Assembly: GCA_947462335.1 (NCBI GenBank) | Contig: OX381714.1 | Location: 59,069,800-59,133,799 of the forward strand | Origin: Harmothoe impar | Taxonomy: Eukaryota; Annelida; Polychaeta; Phyllodocida; Polynoidae | Direction of reading: 5' to 3' | DNA: 64,000 nt | In this document: in pieces, positions 23,101 through 33,889 of the stretch | Position numbering within the stretch: the stretch's first letter is position 1 | Layout of the letters: every line of letters begins with the position of its first letter | Position numbers and translations under genes: made by a program | The notes under the pieces: model-generated | The model's database searches: none | Told to the model about the DNA's origin: nothing | The model's input: only the letters and a program-made list of their open reading frames with translations

Positions 23101-24197
23101 TGGTTCCTGTGTCTCTTCAGCAAGAACTCGGTGGTGAACGCCGCCTTACACTTGCAACATTCGTATATGCCCGCGTACGCGTTGAAGTCCGTGACCAGAG
23201 AGACGTGCAAACCGCCTTTCGCCGTCAGGTGTAGGTTGACTTTACCTCGGGCGGCCAGAGTTCTGGAAGGCGGTCTGATCAGAGTAACACATCTTCTCAA
23301 CTTCCGCCCCGGCACCTGACGCGACGCGGTGTAAACCGCTATTTGTACGTCAAACAAGTTCTCTAACGCGGATAAGTTGCGGATGTTCAAACCCGGAAAG
23401 GTTTCAGGTGTGGCAGCGGGACAGAACTGACGTAACAAATCTGAAGCGCGCTTGCTGGTGTTGTATAAGTGAAAGGAAATGCAGCGGAAGACGCAGAGGT
23501 TGTCCTTGTTGGGAAAATCTAACACGCCGCTTCTCTTTCCAACTCGACCGGCCTGAGTGATCCTACCGCCTATGGGAAATTCCCCCGGTCCCATGTAAAC
23601 ACAAATGTTCAAATTGGTAGGAAAAAGAACGTGCCACTTGGTGTCAGCGTCGCAAAATTTCCGTACTTCCTCGCAAGCGACGGTGTTTTCCGTCTTTGAG
23701 AGGAGCTCTTCCAAAGTTTCTGAATTAGTTATAGTAGGGAGCGGTTGTATGAGAGTTGCGTTGTTCTGGGAGGCGTGAAAGTAGCGCAGTTTGCTCTTGT
23801 CTTCTCTGTGTTGTAAGAGTAAGCCTACCGAGAAACCCACTTTGTATCTGAATCTTTGCGTGAAGTGAATGCGACGCATAGTATCTACAGCGTCACTCAA
23901 CTCGCCGGTTGGTAGCCTGAAGTTTGTTACACTCACGCGAGTCCCGTGCATCCTGACGCCCGTTTGTATTGCAGGCCAATTCGCCGTGAACGTTTCCTCA
24001 CCGTTCGGTACAGCACATATGCGCGGAGGGATAGTCACCCCGTCCAGAGATTTGCGTCGACAGGTGATCTTTCGGCAATCGCCTTCGCCGCATAGAGGGC
24101 AAAACTTAGGTATTACTCTACATTTTTCTACGTGTCTCTCGTGATTGTACGGTCTTTTAAAAATTTTGAAACACTTTTCGCAGACGTACTGCGTCAT
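20143..24197 (-). CDS. Protein-primed family-B DNA polymerase, frameshifted
   Basis: Replicates linear DNA from a protein primer in Polintons, adenoviruses and relatives. ATG at 24197, stop at 20143, about 1,350 codons. In order: a C2HC zinc finger (C6, C9, H22, C26) and a Cys cluster; a DNLCVFRCISFHL segment resembling OTU-like regions; a second C2H2-like finger; ExoI TFDFEAF (about 22,950); ExoII GFNSGRYDLNLI (about 22,570); ExoIII-like HYNNKEV (about 22,170); motif A LDANSLY (about 21,865); HGCWFH; motif B KLMGNATYGKT (about 20,975); motif C MDTDSLY (about 20,695); KTY (about 20,415). The frame shifts by one base near 22,758 and near 21,153, giving three segments. ExoIII has Glu where Asp is usual. 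As it stands no full-length product is predicted. Confidence 0.9.
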
Positions 24198-24264
24198 GTT
24201 TTTTTTGTTTTTTTTTGTTTTTTCACTTAGTTACCAATTAAAAAAAGTTTTTTCCCAACTACTT

Positions 24265-24301
24265 AGCCGTCTATCTATCTATCTATCAATCTATCTATCT
24301 G

Positions 24302-24346
<45 letters not shown>

Positions 24347-24375
24347 ATATCTATCTATCTATCTGTCTGCTGTCT
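24265..24375. repeat. (TCTA)n microsatellite
   Basis: About 110 bp of TCTA/TCTG units between the PolB start and the end of the PC4-domain gene, inside the element. It leaves roughly 250 bp between the two genes, which must hold any separate PolB promoter. Confidence 0.85.
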
Positions 24376-24449
24376 GTGTATCCGTCTGTCTGTTTCATAC
24401 AGCGTACGTCAAACACTGTGTGTGTGCGCGCGTGAGCGTTGAGCGTCTC

Positions 24450-25968
24450 TCATTCCAAATCCATACCGAGAAATTTGAGAATATTCTCTGTTTTGTCATC
24501 CAACTCTTTGAGCGCTCTGGCGGACAGCGTCACCCCCTGCTGTGTGGGTTTTTTGTCAGGACCTTCGTACTTGCGCACGTGGATGAGGTTCTTACCGCTG
24601 TAGTAGCTCACAGCTGCGTACACTGCGCGGATCTCGGTGATGCGCGCTATTAGCTCGCGCAGCGCGTCAGCGGTGAAGTGCACTCGCTTGCTTCTGGTCA
24701 GAGACGCCTCTTTCACCTGGCCGTCTTTTGTGTAGCGCGGCCTCCTAGACAGTCTAGCCTCGTCCTCCCAGATCTCCAGCGTCAAAGTCCCGTCTAAGCA
24801 GAACTCTAACCCGAGAGGACGGGGGGTTTTCTCTGCTTCTTCTCGTCCATCTTCTTCTTTTTCTTGTATTTTTCTCTTCTTAGTAGGCCTTGTTGTTCTG
24901 GAACCCGCCTTAGAAAGAAAAGAGTAACACCATCAGCGTGAGCTGAATCAGCAGCAGAACCAATAACAGGAGCAGCGTCAGCGCTGGTATCCGACGACTC
25001 GTTGTTGGAACAGAGCAGCCACACGCCGTCGGTGCTGAGTGTAGCGGTAGAAGATGAAGCGCCGCCGCCCTCGTAAGGTGGCGGTGAGGGCAGTCGCCAC
25101 GGACCGGATGCGCTACCAGTGGAAGTGAGGTCGAAAGTAGTGGAAGAGGGGAGCCGAAAAAACGTACCGTCCACCCGTTGCCCTTCGGGTTCGTCGTACG
25201 CCTCGTCGTCAGTGTCGTTCTCTGTCTCACCCTGTTGCTGCTGCTCCTCCTCCTCCTCTTCTTCTTGGTTTAGGGGCTGAGTGTCCGAATAGCTGTAAGT
25301 CTCAGCGCGAGCAGCGTCGATGGCGTCGGTTGATGTGGTGGTGGAGAGGGGCTGTGCAACGTGCGGCAGGTCATCAAAATCAGCAACAGTAGTGGGGAGG
25401 TAAAACCCCGGTTGCCAGTACTGCACTGTGCCAGGAGTGTTGTCGTCAGTAGTAGTAGCGGTAGCAGCAGGTGCAGCAGCAGCAGCAGCAGCAGGCGCAA
25501 CAGTAGCAGGCGCAGCAGCCTCAGCAGGCGCAGCAGTAGCAGGCGCAGCAGTAGCAGGCGCAGCAGCAGCAGCAGCACGAAGAGCACCAGCAGCACGAGG
25601 ATCACCAGCACCAGCAGCAGCAGCACAAGGAGCAGCAGCAGCAGCAGGCGGGGCAGCAGTAGCAGCGGCAGCTCGCTTAGCAGCAACAACCGTCGCGAGT
25701 GTAACAAGGCGCTAGCACGACGACTACTACCAGTAGTACTGCTACTACTACTACTACTACTACTACTACCGCTACTACTACTACTACCAATACTGCTGCG
25801 AGCGTTCGCTACAGCGGGAGGGTGATAAGACCGAGCGGTTGCGGCGGTAGTCTCATCTTCAGTAGCAAGAGGAGGCGCTGACGCTAAACGTGCGCTGTTC
25901 CGCGTAGTCTTCTTGTTCTTGAACTTGCTTAGATCCTTGGACGGCCCTAGGTGTTGTCTTTTGCTCAT
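24450..25968 (-). CDS. Low-complexity protein with C-terminal PC4-like ssDNA-binding domain, frameshifted
   Basis: ATG at 25968 lies in a perfect context (CCACCATGA). The reading begins MSKRQHLGPSKD, basic and then Ser-rich. It continues, after a one-base shift near 25,710, into an Ala/Pro-rich stretch encoded by GCT/GCC repeats, then a Thr/Asp- and Glu/Gln-rich acidic region. A second one-base shift near 24,917 leads to a PTKKRK nuclear-localisation-like motif and a C-terminal domain. That domain (SYYSGKNLIHVRKYEG, KKPTQQGVTLSARALKEL) matches the PC4/p15 fold that binds single-stranded DNA. The domain has no ATG of its own, so it belongs to this gene. A role as replication SSB for the adjacent PolB is inference. 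Confidence 0.6.
25450..25800. repeat. CAG/GCA and TAC triplet repeats in coding sequence
   Basis: CAG-type triplets (25,450-25,680) and ACT/TAC triplets (25,725-25,795) give open frames in several phases, hence long artificial Leu-, Ser- or Ala-rich ORFs. The frame linking to the downstream acidic region is the Ala/Pro one. Confidence 0.8.
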
Positions 25969-26026
25969 GGTGGTGACTGTAGAGAGCGGCAAAAGACTGA
26001 GTGAGTGAATGGGGGTTTCCAGACCC

Positions 26027-26034
26027 CTTATATA
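26027..26034 (-). promoter_or_regulatory. TATA box of the PC4-domain gene
   Basis: TATATAAG on the minus strand, about 60 bp upstream of the ATG at 25968. The spacing suggests a transcription start near 26,000 and a short leader. Confidence 0.55.
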
Positions 26035-26039
26035 CGCCT

Positions 26040-26430
26040 TCTCGCTTCAAGAGCTAAGCTACTTACTGCCCTGTTCAGCTGCCGCCGGCTGACCCGCGGC
26101 CATTCACAAAGAGAAACAAAAGACATAATGCATGATGTTTTCAGCTGGATCCCTTTCCCCCCTTTTGAGAGATCGACTGACATGAGCTAAGCTACTTACC
26201 ACCCTGTTCAGCAATTCAACGCGCATTAGCTGTATAAAGGATTAAGCGGTTGCTGCCGCCGGCTGACCGGCGGCCATTCACAAAGAGAAACAAAAGACAT
26301 AATGCGTGACGTTTTCAGCTGGATCCCTTTCTCCCCCCCCCCCTCTCTTTTGAGAGATCGACTGACATGAGCGGGCAGTGTACCGACTGTGCTAATTCAA
26401 CGCGCATTAGCTGTATAAAGGATTAACGGT
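26040..26430. repeat. Duplicated intergenic segment
   Basis: Two copies of a segment of roughly 170 bp stand in direct order. CGGCCATTCACAAAGAGAAA begins near 26,097 and 26,271. AATTCAACGCGCATTAGCTG, followed by TATAAAGGATTAA, begins near 26,213 and 26,393. This lies in the region between the divergent genes and may double promoter elements. No ORF of note. Confidence 0.7.
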
Positions 26431-27039
26431 CATGAGCTTAGAGTGTGTATACAAAAAAACTACAGGAGGCGTGTGGCGTGAAGCAGGACCCCCTAAGACG
26501 AGTGTGTCTGTCTGTGAGTAGGGTCGTGTGCATGTGGTGAGCGACTTAAGTGTTAAACAAAAAAAAATCCCCGCCTCCTGCCGTGGTGAGTAGACCGGGC
26601 CAGCCGGCGGCGGCCGGCTAGTTCAATAGGGGTGACAGCTGACTAAGGCTGTGCATGAAAAAATCCGATTTTCACCTGACCTCTGACGTTTGTTACAATG
26701 AATGTCAGAGGGAGAGAGAGTCGTCCTCAGGTAGGGGGTAGGAGGTAAGGCTATGGATGAGGAAAAAACACCATTTTCAGCTGGCCTCCACCGATAGCGA
26801 TAACATACTCTTCGTCATCTAAGCTCTTAAGAAGCTCTTAAGGAGCGGAGCGGCTGAAAAGCGTCATGCGGACAGGTCGCTAGACAGCTGGGGTGCTGTT
26901 GGAAATAGGATCAAACTCCCTCTGTATAAAAGCTCTGATTTCTGTTGGAAAAAAACCATATCGCCTCTGACCACAGTAACGTCTACTACCACCACCACTG
27001 CCACCACCGCCGCCGCCGCGGCCGCCAAGACGAGACGAG
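26430..27039 (+). promoter_or_regulatory. Promoter and leader of the death-domain gene
   Basis: TATAAAAG at 26,925-26,932 is 108 bp before the ATG at 27,040. The leader is rich in CCACCG and CCGCCG triplets. Upstream, 26,430-26,900 holds no ORF. Confidence 0.5.
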
Positions 27040-27776
27040 ATGGCTCAAGCTATTGCACTTTCAAGCTCGCCTTCACCCCCTTGTCCACCTGAAAAGTTAA
27101 TGCGGCTTCACGACGTGAGATGCGCGGTGCAGACCGATGGCGAGAATAGAGAGGTAGGACAGCGGCGCTTAGCATATAGCGACGCCTTGCTTCGTCAACT
27201 AGGTAAAGAGTTGAGCGGATCTTGGAGAGTGTTGGGCAGTAGCTTAAAAGTTACCGCCGCCCGTATGGATGCTCTAGTAGAGCGCAGTGTCAAGACACCG
27301 GAGGAGCTGTGTACGGCGATGTTCCGAGTCTGGTGGGGTGAAACCCCGCATCGTCATAGATGGGGAGAGCTCGGCCGCGTCTTCACCCGCATTAGACGAG
27401 TGGAACTGTTGGCTCAGTGGATGTCCCTTCTCCACAGGCAGGGGTTGGATTTCGAGAACCCCGACTCGCACGGGATGCATAAGCACTTGGGCGCCCTCAG
27501 CAGACGCCTAGGTAGCAGGTGGAAAGAGGTGGGGGACATTTAAAATTGTCGCCTGAGAGGTTAGATAAGATCGCTGAAGAATGCGAATACGGAGGACGTC
27601 CCGCTGAGTGGGCCTTCCGAGTGTTGAAAATGTGGCAAGCTGAAGCTGACGGTGCCGGCAGTACACCTTTTGAACTCCTTCGAGTGTTGACTGAGGACAT
27701 GGGAAAGTTTGACCTCGGCATCGCGATATTACTTGACTTTATCAAGCAAGAAACAACGAGAACAACGGACATGTGA
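27040..27776 (+). CDS. Protein with two tandem death domains, frameshifted
   Basis: Death domains are six-helix interaction modules of apoptosis and innate immune signalling (FADD, MyD88, IRAK types). ATG at 27,040 has a good context. After a Ser/Pro-rich leader, residues about 48-131 show the death-domain pattern (LGKELSGSWRVLGSSLKV, then FRVW and a final Leu-rich helix). A second domain starts near residue 146 (LGALSRRLGSRWKEVG). A one-base shift near 27,538-27,545 puts its remainder (helices around LSPERLDKIAE, VLKMW and DLGIAILLDF) in another frame, ending at 27,776. No enzymatic domain is present. Interference with host death or immune signalling is inferred from the fold only. It sits next to the right inverted repeat and diverges from the replication genes. 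Confidence 0.8.
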
Positions 27777-27961
27777 ATTGTTGTGTTTTATTTTCATACG
27801 TCTTCTTTATTAGTAAGTAAAAAAAATATTATAACAATTAAGTCGCGTGTCCTCTTAAAGTGTCACTTCCTCCGGTCGCGGCTGATCGCCTCATTAGGGC
27901 ATGTGACGTCGTCACTTCTAGTCACGTGCCTCATCAGGTCACTTCCTAAACAAAAAAATTA

Positions 27962-28003
27962 AGAGACACACTTCTTCCTCTCGAGAGGAAGAAGTGTGTC
28001 TCT
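27962..28003. repeat. Perfect 42-bp palindrome (right arm)
   Basis: Same sequence as at 19,868-19,909, centred on CTC|GAG. Confidence 0.9.
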
Positions 28004-28079
28004 CGATTAAATTCTTTTCTTTCTTTTTTTCTTAAAAGAGACAAACGCCCCTTAGAGTGCCCCCCCACCCCCCTAGAGT

Positions 28080-28160
28080 GCCCCCCTCCCCCCTCCCCTC
28101 CCCTCCCCTCCCCTCCCCTCCCCTCCCCTCCCCTCCCCTCCCCTCCCCTCCCCTCCCCCC
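28080..28160 (+). repeat. (CCCCT)n array
   Basis: About 15 units of CCCCT, followed by C-runs. The minus strand (AGGGG)n is a strong G-quadruplex candidate. The left arm has only a short G-run at the matching place, so this is an expansion in one arm. Confidence 0.85.
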
Positions 28161-28439
28161 CACCCACCCCATGCATCCTAAAAGCGCCCCCCTCCCCATG
28201 CATCTTAAAGGGGCCCCCCTCCCCCCTACCCTCCCCTCCCCCCTTATACACTCTAAAGAACACTTCTACCTAGTTCAATAAGTCACTTCCAGTCGCTCAT
28301 AAAAAATAAAATGAAAAAACAAACTTATATTGTTGTGTTTTTTATTGGTTTACCAAAAAAAATAAGAGACTCGCCTCCTCCAAAAAAAATATATATCACA
28401 TTTTAAAGCGCGTGACCCCTTAAAGACGCTCATCTCTTC

Positions 28440-28810
28440 ATTAAGTCACGTGACGTCACTCCTTCCGGTCACGTGATCAATCAGGTCACTTCTGGTCACG
28501 TGATCCTCAATGAGGTCACTCACTTCCGGTTGTCCATTAGGTCATGTGACGTCACTTCCGGTCACGTGACTCATCAGGTCACTTCCGGTCACGTGATCCT
28601 AAAAAAGGTCATATGACGTCACTTCCGGTCCCCTAAGTAGGTCATATGACATCACTTCCGGTCCATAAGTAGGTCATATGACGTCACTTCCGGTCACGTG
28701 ACCAAATGGCGGCCTCTGATTGGCTAACTAGGTCACGTGACGTCACCACTAATCCCCTAAGTACGTCACTTCCGGTCACGTGACCAAATGGAGGCCTCTG
28801 ATTGGCTGCA
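28440..28810. promoter_or_regulatory. Right-arm array of ETS / E-box / CRE-like motifs
   Basis: Mirror image of the left array: repeated TCACTTCCGGTCACGTGA and GACGTCACTTCCGGT, ending with two CCTCTGATTGGCT (inverted CCAAT) boxes. Confidence 0.55.
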
Positions 28811-28871
28811 TGTCGATTGAGTAATAAACAGTACTTAAGCATAGTCCCGTTCCGATACATTATATACTACT

Positions 28872-28877
28872 CAGGAG
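28872..28877. repeat. Right target-site duplication CAGGAG
   Basis: Directly follows the CTACT end of the element and equals 19,246-19,251. Confidence 0.8.
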
Positions 28878-31800
28878 GGAGGCCAAAGCTACAGGCTTAC
28901 TCAGGGCTATCTGTAAAAAGAAGGGTCTGCATGATGCACCAATGCAGCACCAGCATGTTACCCTCTTGGGCTGCATTTGTGCATCATGACAAATATCATC
29001 TTTTAACAACATGCCCTACTTAAAGAGTGCAGTAGCTAATATGTTTTTTAGAATGAGCTACGTGATGTATCCACGAAATGTTAGAGTGACTTAGCTTACA
29101 CAGTAGCTTTACAGAGCACTTAATGTATCCCCAAAACGTTGATGAGGTACTTTAATGGATTATGATATGGAGATCAGTGGAAAGCAATGAAAAATAAGTG
29201 TAGATTCTGAAAACAACTGTAAAAGGGTGTGTGCAGGGCAAATTCTAACATCAGGAATATTGGGAGGTATCTCTTTCTGTTTAATACATTTAAAAAAATT
29301 GCTAACCTGATGTACATGCAACACTTTGACAAACAGCATCTATAGTGGAAGGATGTCATTAACCATGTTCGGTCACTTTCCTCCTCCTCTTACTGATGTG
29401 TTTGAAACAACAAGGATTTCTAAGAAGTCAATCCACAGTCAGGATTAAAAGCATTGACAATAAATGGATACAGACGAGTCAGATGTCCCACTCAATAAAC
29501 TCCTCATTCTGTGCTAGTGGGATTTATAAAACCTTCTATATGCTACAATATTACAATATCTAGAACTTCTGTGCGATAGCCACAGTTGTGTGATTTGTAT
29601 CTATAATGTTTCACTGAATCTATACTTTTTCGTTCAAGGAAATGATCCCCTCAGGAAGTCCAAAATCTCACACGTTGATTATTTTGCATTCAACGTTTTT
29701 TATTGAATTAGTATTATACGATATCAAGTGCTTATGAGTAAAATAAATTTCCTAATATTATAACCCTTGGATTGCAAAGCAGAAAAAGAAAATGTTCTAT
29801 TGATGGTGTTAACCATTTTCATAATGCAAATCAGCAAAGAAGGGTAAGGGTGATCACAATGACAGTACACAGTTGATTATGGACATTAATAGGAGGAAAT
29901 TGAGATGTAAAACACCCAGACTGTTTATGTGGCTGGGTTGCTGGTAGCTTCTATAATAGGGGGTTATAACAGTAGATCATGAGCTGGTCCAGAGGCTGCT
30001 TTTATGAGGCTTAAGGAGCCATACATTAAGCAGTAACACATAGCGGCACTGTAAAGCACATCTCTATTATGATCCCATGATGATATCATCCATGTGTGTA
30101 ACTATAGTGTCCCATATACCTTATATAGGCCTTCCCTTAAATAACTCCTTCCACTTAGATAAAGTATAGCAACATGTGTAAACTCCTTGATATCCCCGCA
30201 ACTCATGTATCCAGTAAACTGATCATGATGACATGAATTATCTGTTACCCCAATAAACAAGTAGGATGTTGTGGAAAGATTGACCAATGGCTGACTGATG
30301 GCTCCTGCAGAAAGTGGAATGGTCTTTTGAAGAGTAGAGATGGGAGCCCCTCCACTGATGTATTATTCATAAACAGAGGGGCTGTGTGTCTATTTATAGC
30401 ATCCAGGCACAGCTCCCTGATAGATGCGCTCTGTTCACCCTGCTACATAACACTTAATGCTCGGCTGTATAGTAGTACGGAGCCACCTGCTGTATAGCAG
30501 CACTGTGCAACTCCCTGTGTGCAATGGGCGGGGATCCTAAAAAGTTGAACAGCCAACTTTTACTTCGGACACATTTACTATGGACTATATGCTTTATGCT
30601 CTGGACACATACTATTTTCTGATGGTGCTCAGGGTGTGCTCAGGATGGGCTTTATATAAGACATGTTCAGTAAATGCTCTGGACTTACTAGGCAGGAGTG
30701 TCCCTAAAGAAACCCTAGATCAGCATGCTGTATAGCAGCACTAAGCTGCTCTAGGAGTACTTCAGGGAAGGGTCTCAGGTTGAGTAGCTAGAGAGTATCA
30801 CAGTAGTATATTGCTGTACTGGTGGGAAGGTGAGATGTACATTGCAGTGCATCCAAGCCATGGATACCTATGTACTTATTGAAAATGGTCAGTCAGCATA
30901 ATGGGGGTTTATTAACTTTAGAGGCTCCATTCAAATGAACAGTACTATCAAAAGTAACCAACACATGTATATCATATTCCACCCTATAGTAGCATTCAAT
31001 TACATTTCACCTAACAACCTGCTGTGTAACAGTACTGCACAGCTGTGAGATCAGGTCAGGGAACGGTGTAAAAATATTACTTTAAGAGAGCATCACTATA
31101 ATGGATTACTTTACTGATTGAATGTGATTTGTGCAGAATATATTTAAGATATGGAACTATTGTAATAATATATGTTTAGGGTGAAGTGTTGACAAACATA
31201 TGAGTACTATATCAGGAATATTTACAACTTGAAAAGCTCCATATGAATTATACGAGGAATGACAATGAAGGAAATCAATCATATTTTTGACTCTACTCAT
31301 AAGTGATTAAAATATCTAAAATATTAATTCCTCCACTGTTTTTCACATTTCTCTGAAGTGAAGAATATCCAAAATCTCCTCTTTTACCTCCAGACAAGGA
31401 GCTTTCCCCATAATTCACTGGGGGGCTGTTTGGGATGTAGAATAAGAAATCAATCTTGTAAGGAAATAGCCTCCCTACGGGAGGGTTAGTTCATGGCTGA
31501 TTAGAAGAACCGTGAGCAAAGCAAGCTTAAAGATATTTTTCTAAAGTACAAAACTGTATTCTGATCTAATTAGAAAAGGTTCAGTCGGACGTCCATTTAG
31601 AATGCGTACAATATTGTCAAAATCAGCCTCAAGGGAAAAGGCTTTTTTTATATATTCATAGAATTGAGTTGTATTGCATTTTATTAGCTCTGGCTGCTCC
31701 CCCGACAGAGTTGTCTATGAAAATATCTTTGCATTGTTTTAATACATTTAGAAAGGTTTCAATTTGATGTCTACAATTCCTTTGCAAACGTGCGCAGGTA

Positions 31801-33230
31801 TGATAAAAAAATGTTTCATTTGCTCTGGCAGCTCATTTTCACAAGAAAAGAAGAGTTGATATTACTTTAGGATTCCCTAAAAGGTGATTTGTAGTATGCA
31901 TAGTGAACAGAAGCATATCAGGTTAGCATATCCAAAGTCATATTTTAGCTCCTGTTAGTGAAATTGAATGAGACTTGATTTTGTGATAAATATGAAAATC
32001 TGCTATCAGGTACCTATTTATATTTAATTTGAAGTGCAGGGATGTGAGGGTGATTGCAAGAAACGACCAGCGACTTGCAATCATATTTTCTGAAATATCC
32101 AAAGTTTGCCCGAGGGAAACAAGGTAGGGTTGGTAGCAGTATCGTGAAGTCATTTTGATTGACAAATTCATGAATTGGAGACAGTCTGTGTACCTTTTGT
32201 TAAGCAGTTAGCCTAAATACTAAATATGGGACCTATCCTTGCAGGACTCAACTGTTGAAGGCACAAGTCAATGCTGAAACATTGTCATCTCACCTTATTA
32301 CTATTTTCAAAGTTATGAATGACCCCTTAAAACCTCTTCTAAAAAGTCTTTTGTTGCAGTTGTGTTTTTTATATATTCATATGTGAAACTAAATGTTTTA
32401 ACAGTAAATATATTCCATACAATTTCAAATAAGATACCATTGACAAAAATGATGTATCATATGTCAACATCTTTGAACATTGATAAAGAATAGCTAGACG
32501 TGGCTTTATTTGGGGGCAGCTGACTTCAGCATGACTAATATTACCTGGGAAACAGAAAAGCAGTATCCCCATTCTCGGTGCCCTTGGTTATTCCTCTTAA
32601 AGCACTGTTACAGGCAGCCTGGCCCCCAGCACTGTCTTCAGAGGTGTGATTTGTATCCACACTCATGTGTTAAATCTGAGCTATTTTCAGCATCTCCTCC
32701 AGGCTGCCATCTTGCAAATAACATGAAGTCAACAGTGTCTTTAATTTAGGATCTTTATCAGTAAAAGTATTTCTAGTTCTGTGGTTTCTGAATTTCTAGT
32801 TCTGAATTATTTGGCCTACTGGATTACTAGTGCACTTTTTCAGAGTTTAATTTGTCTGATATAGATTTAGTGAGCACATAATGAAGTTTTCACCCTTATC
32901 TTTGACTTTATATATTAACCTAAGGCTAATTGAAAAAAGTACCTTGTTCAATCCATGACAATATATCGAGGGTCGATAACCAAAAGGTCTTATATAGCAT
33001 TTTTGCTGATTTTCATATTTCATATTGACTAGAATCTCCTTTCAATTCCGCATCATCTCATGTTTTCTGCTAAGCTATACGATAGTTTATTACAATTTTA
33101 TAGTGTGAGAAAAAAGGTAGTATCTCAAATGCCTTCCATTCTAGTTAGAGCCAATATGATGTATCTTCAGATGGGACCTATTGGTCTTTTGTTTACAAGT
33201 TAATTAATTTCTTATGATATGTGCCAGTAT
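28878..33230. other. Non-coding stretch
   Basis: No exon recognised. A CATGATGCACCAATGCAGCA repeat follows the element (28,925-29,000). A GCTTCTATAATAGGGG repeat (29,945-30,010) recurs at 35,205 and, reversed, near 63,490. GCTGTATAGCAGCACT occurs several times between 30,480 and 30,750. Confidence 0.45.
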
Positions 33231-33660
33231 GTCCTATCTTGTAATAAGATGTTTTGGCACTATGGCACTATCCGTGATGAACCAATTTCATTGAGGCAAA
33301 AAGGTCCTATCTTGCAATAAGATGTTTTGGTACTATAGCATTAGCTATGAAGAACCAATTTCATTGAGGCAAAAGGTCCTATCTTGTTATAAGATGTTTT
33401 GGTACTAAGGTTATAGCTTTTAAGAAGAAATTTTATAGAGGCAAAAGGTCCTATCTCAAGATAGGTGCTGTGGGCTATGTATTTTCCGGTATATATTTAT
33501 AGGCCAAGAAGAGCTATCTCAAGATAGGTCCCATAGACTAGTCACATTCTGGTATACATTTCTGATCCAAATGGTCATATCTTGAGATAGACCCCAAGGG
33601 ATGAGCATTGTCTCAATATACATGACTAAGCCAAAAGGTTGCATCTCAGAATTCTTACTT
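33231..33660. repeat. 72-bp tandem repeat
   Basis: Units starting GTCCTATCTTG recur at 33,231, 33,303, 33,375 and 33,447, then decay. Each unit contains a small inverted pair (CTATCTT...AAGATG or TATCTCAAGATA). Confidence 0.75.
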
Positions 33661-33689
33661 CTATTTTAAATGTTAATGTTGTCATTAAC

Positions 33690-33840
33690 CCTTTGTGGCC
33701 GAGCATAAGCTACAGTTGATGCCATGGCTGGCTAAGAGTCAATTATAGTTGATGCCATGGCTGACTAAGCATTTACTATGATCAGCTAAGGCTTAACCCA
33801 GGGAATGTTCCTGTAATAATGTACAGCCCCTACAGCTTCT
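33690..33840. repeat. Dispersed repeat, copy 2 of the 9.1-kb family
   Basis: GTTGATGCCATGGCTGGCTAAG and neighbouring words match 9,115-9,250, with TTAACCCTTTG at the left. Confidence 0.5.
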
Positions 33841-33889
33841 CTGTAATATACCAGCAAAATGGCTTGAAAAGCTTTTACTAGGGGTTTAT

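Larger units (their letters stand above)
19252..28871. mobile_element. Polinton/Maverick-like element, 9.6 kb
   Basis: The element is bounded by inverted repeats starting AGTAGTATATAATGTATCGG on both sides and by a perfect 6-bp target duplication. It encodes a protein-primed PolB and an SSB-like protein (minus strand), and a double death-domain protein (plus strand). Typical Polintons are described as 15-20 kb and also carry integrase, ATPase, protease and capsid genes. None of these is visible, and there is no unassigned space large enough for an integrase. It may rely on proteins of a complete relative, or be a distinct capsid-less lineage. Frameshifts in all three genes suggest decay or sequence error. 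Confidence 0.85.
27778..28871 (-). repeat. Right terminal inverted repeat (1,094 bp)
   Basis: Mirror of 19,252-20,038 and longer by about 300 bp, mainly because of a C-rich expansion at 28,060-28,260. The inner end begins two bases after the death-domain gene stop. Confidence 0.9.

Noticed and set aside
25270..25992. 240-codon Ser/Leu-rich ORF
   Set aside because: Its first third is probably the real N-terminus of the PC4-domain protein, but the long poly-Leu part is a triplet-repeat artefact. The Ala/Pro frame is the one that runs on into the acidic region.
20100..27030. Search for integrase, FtsK-type ATPase, protease or capsid genes in the element
   Set aside because: All space is taken by the three genes, microsatellites and promoter regions. 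No DDE, Walker or jelly-roll-like reading was found in any frame.
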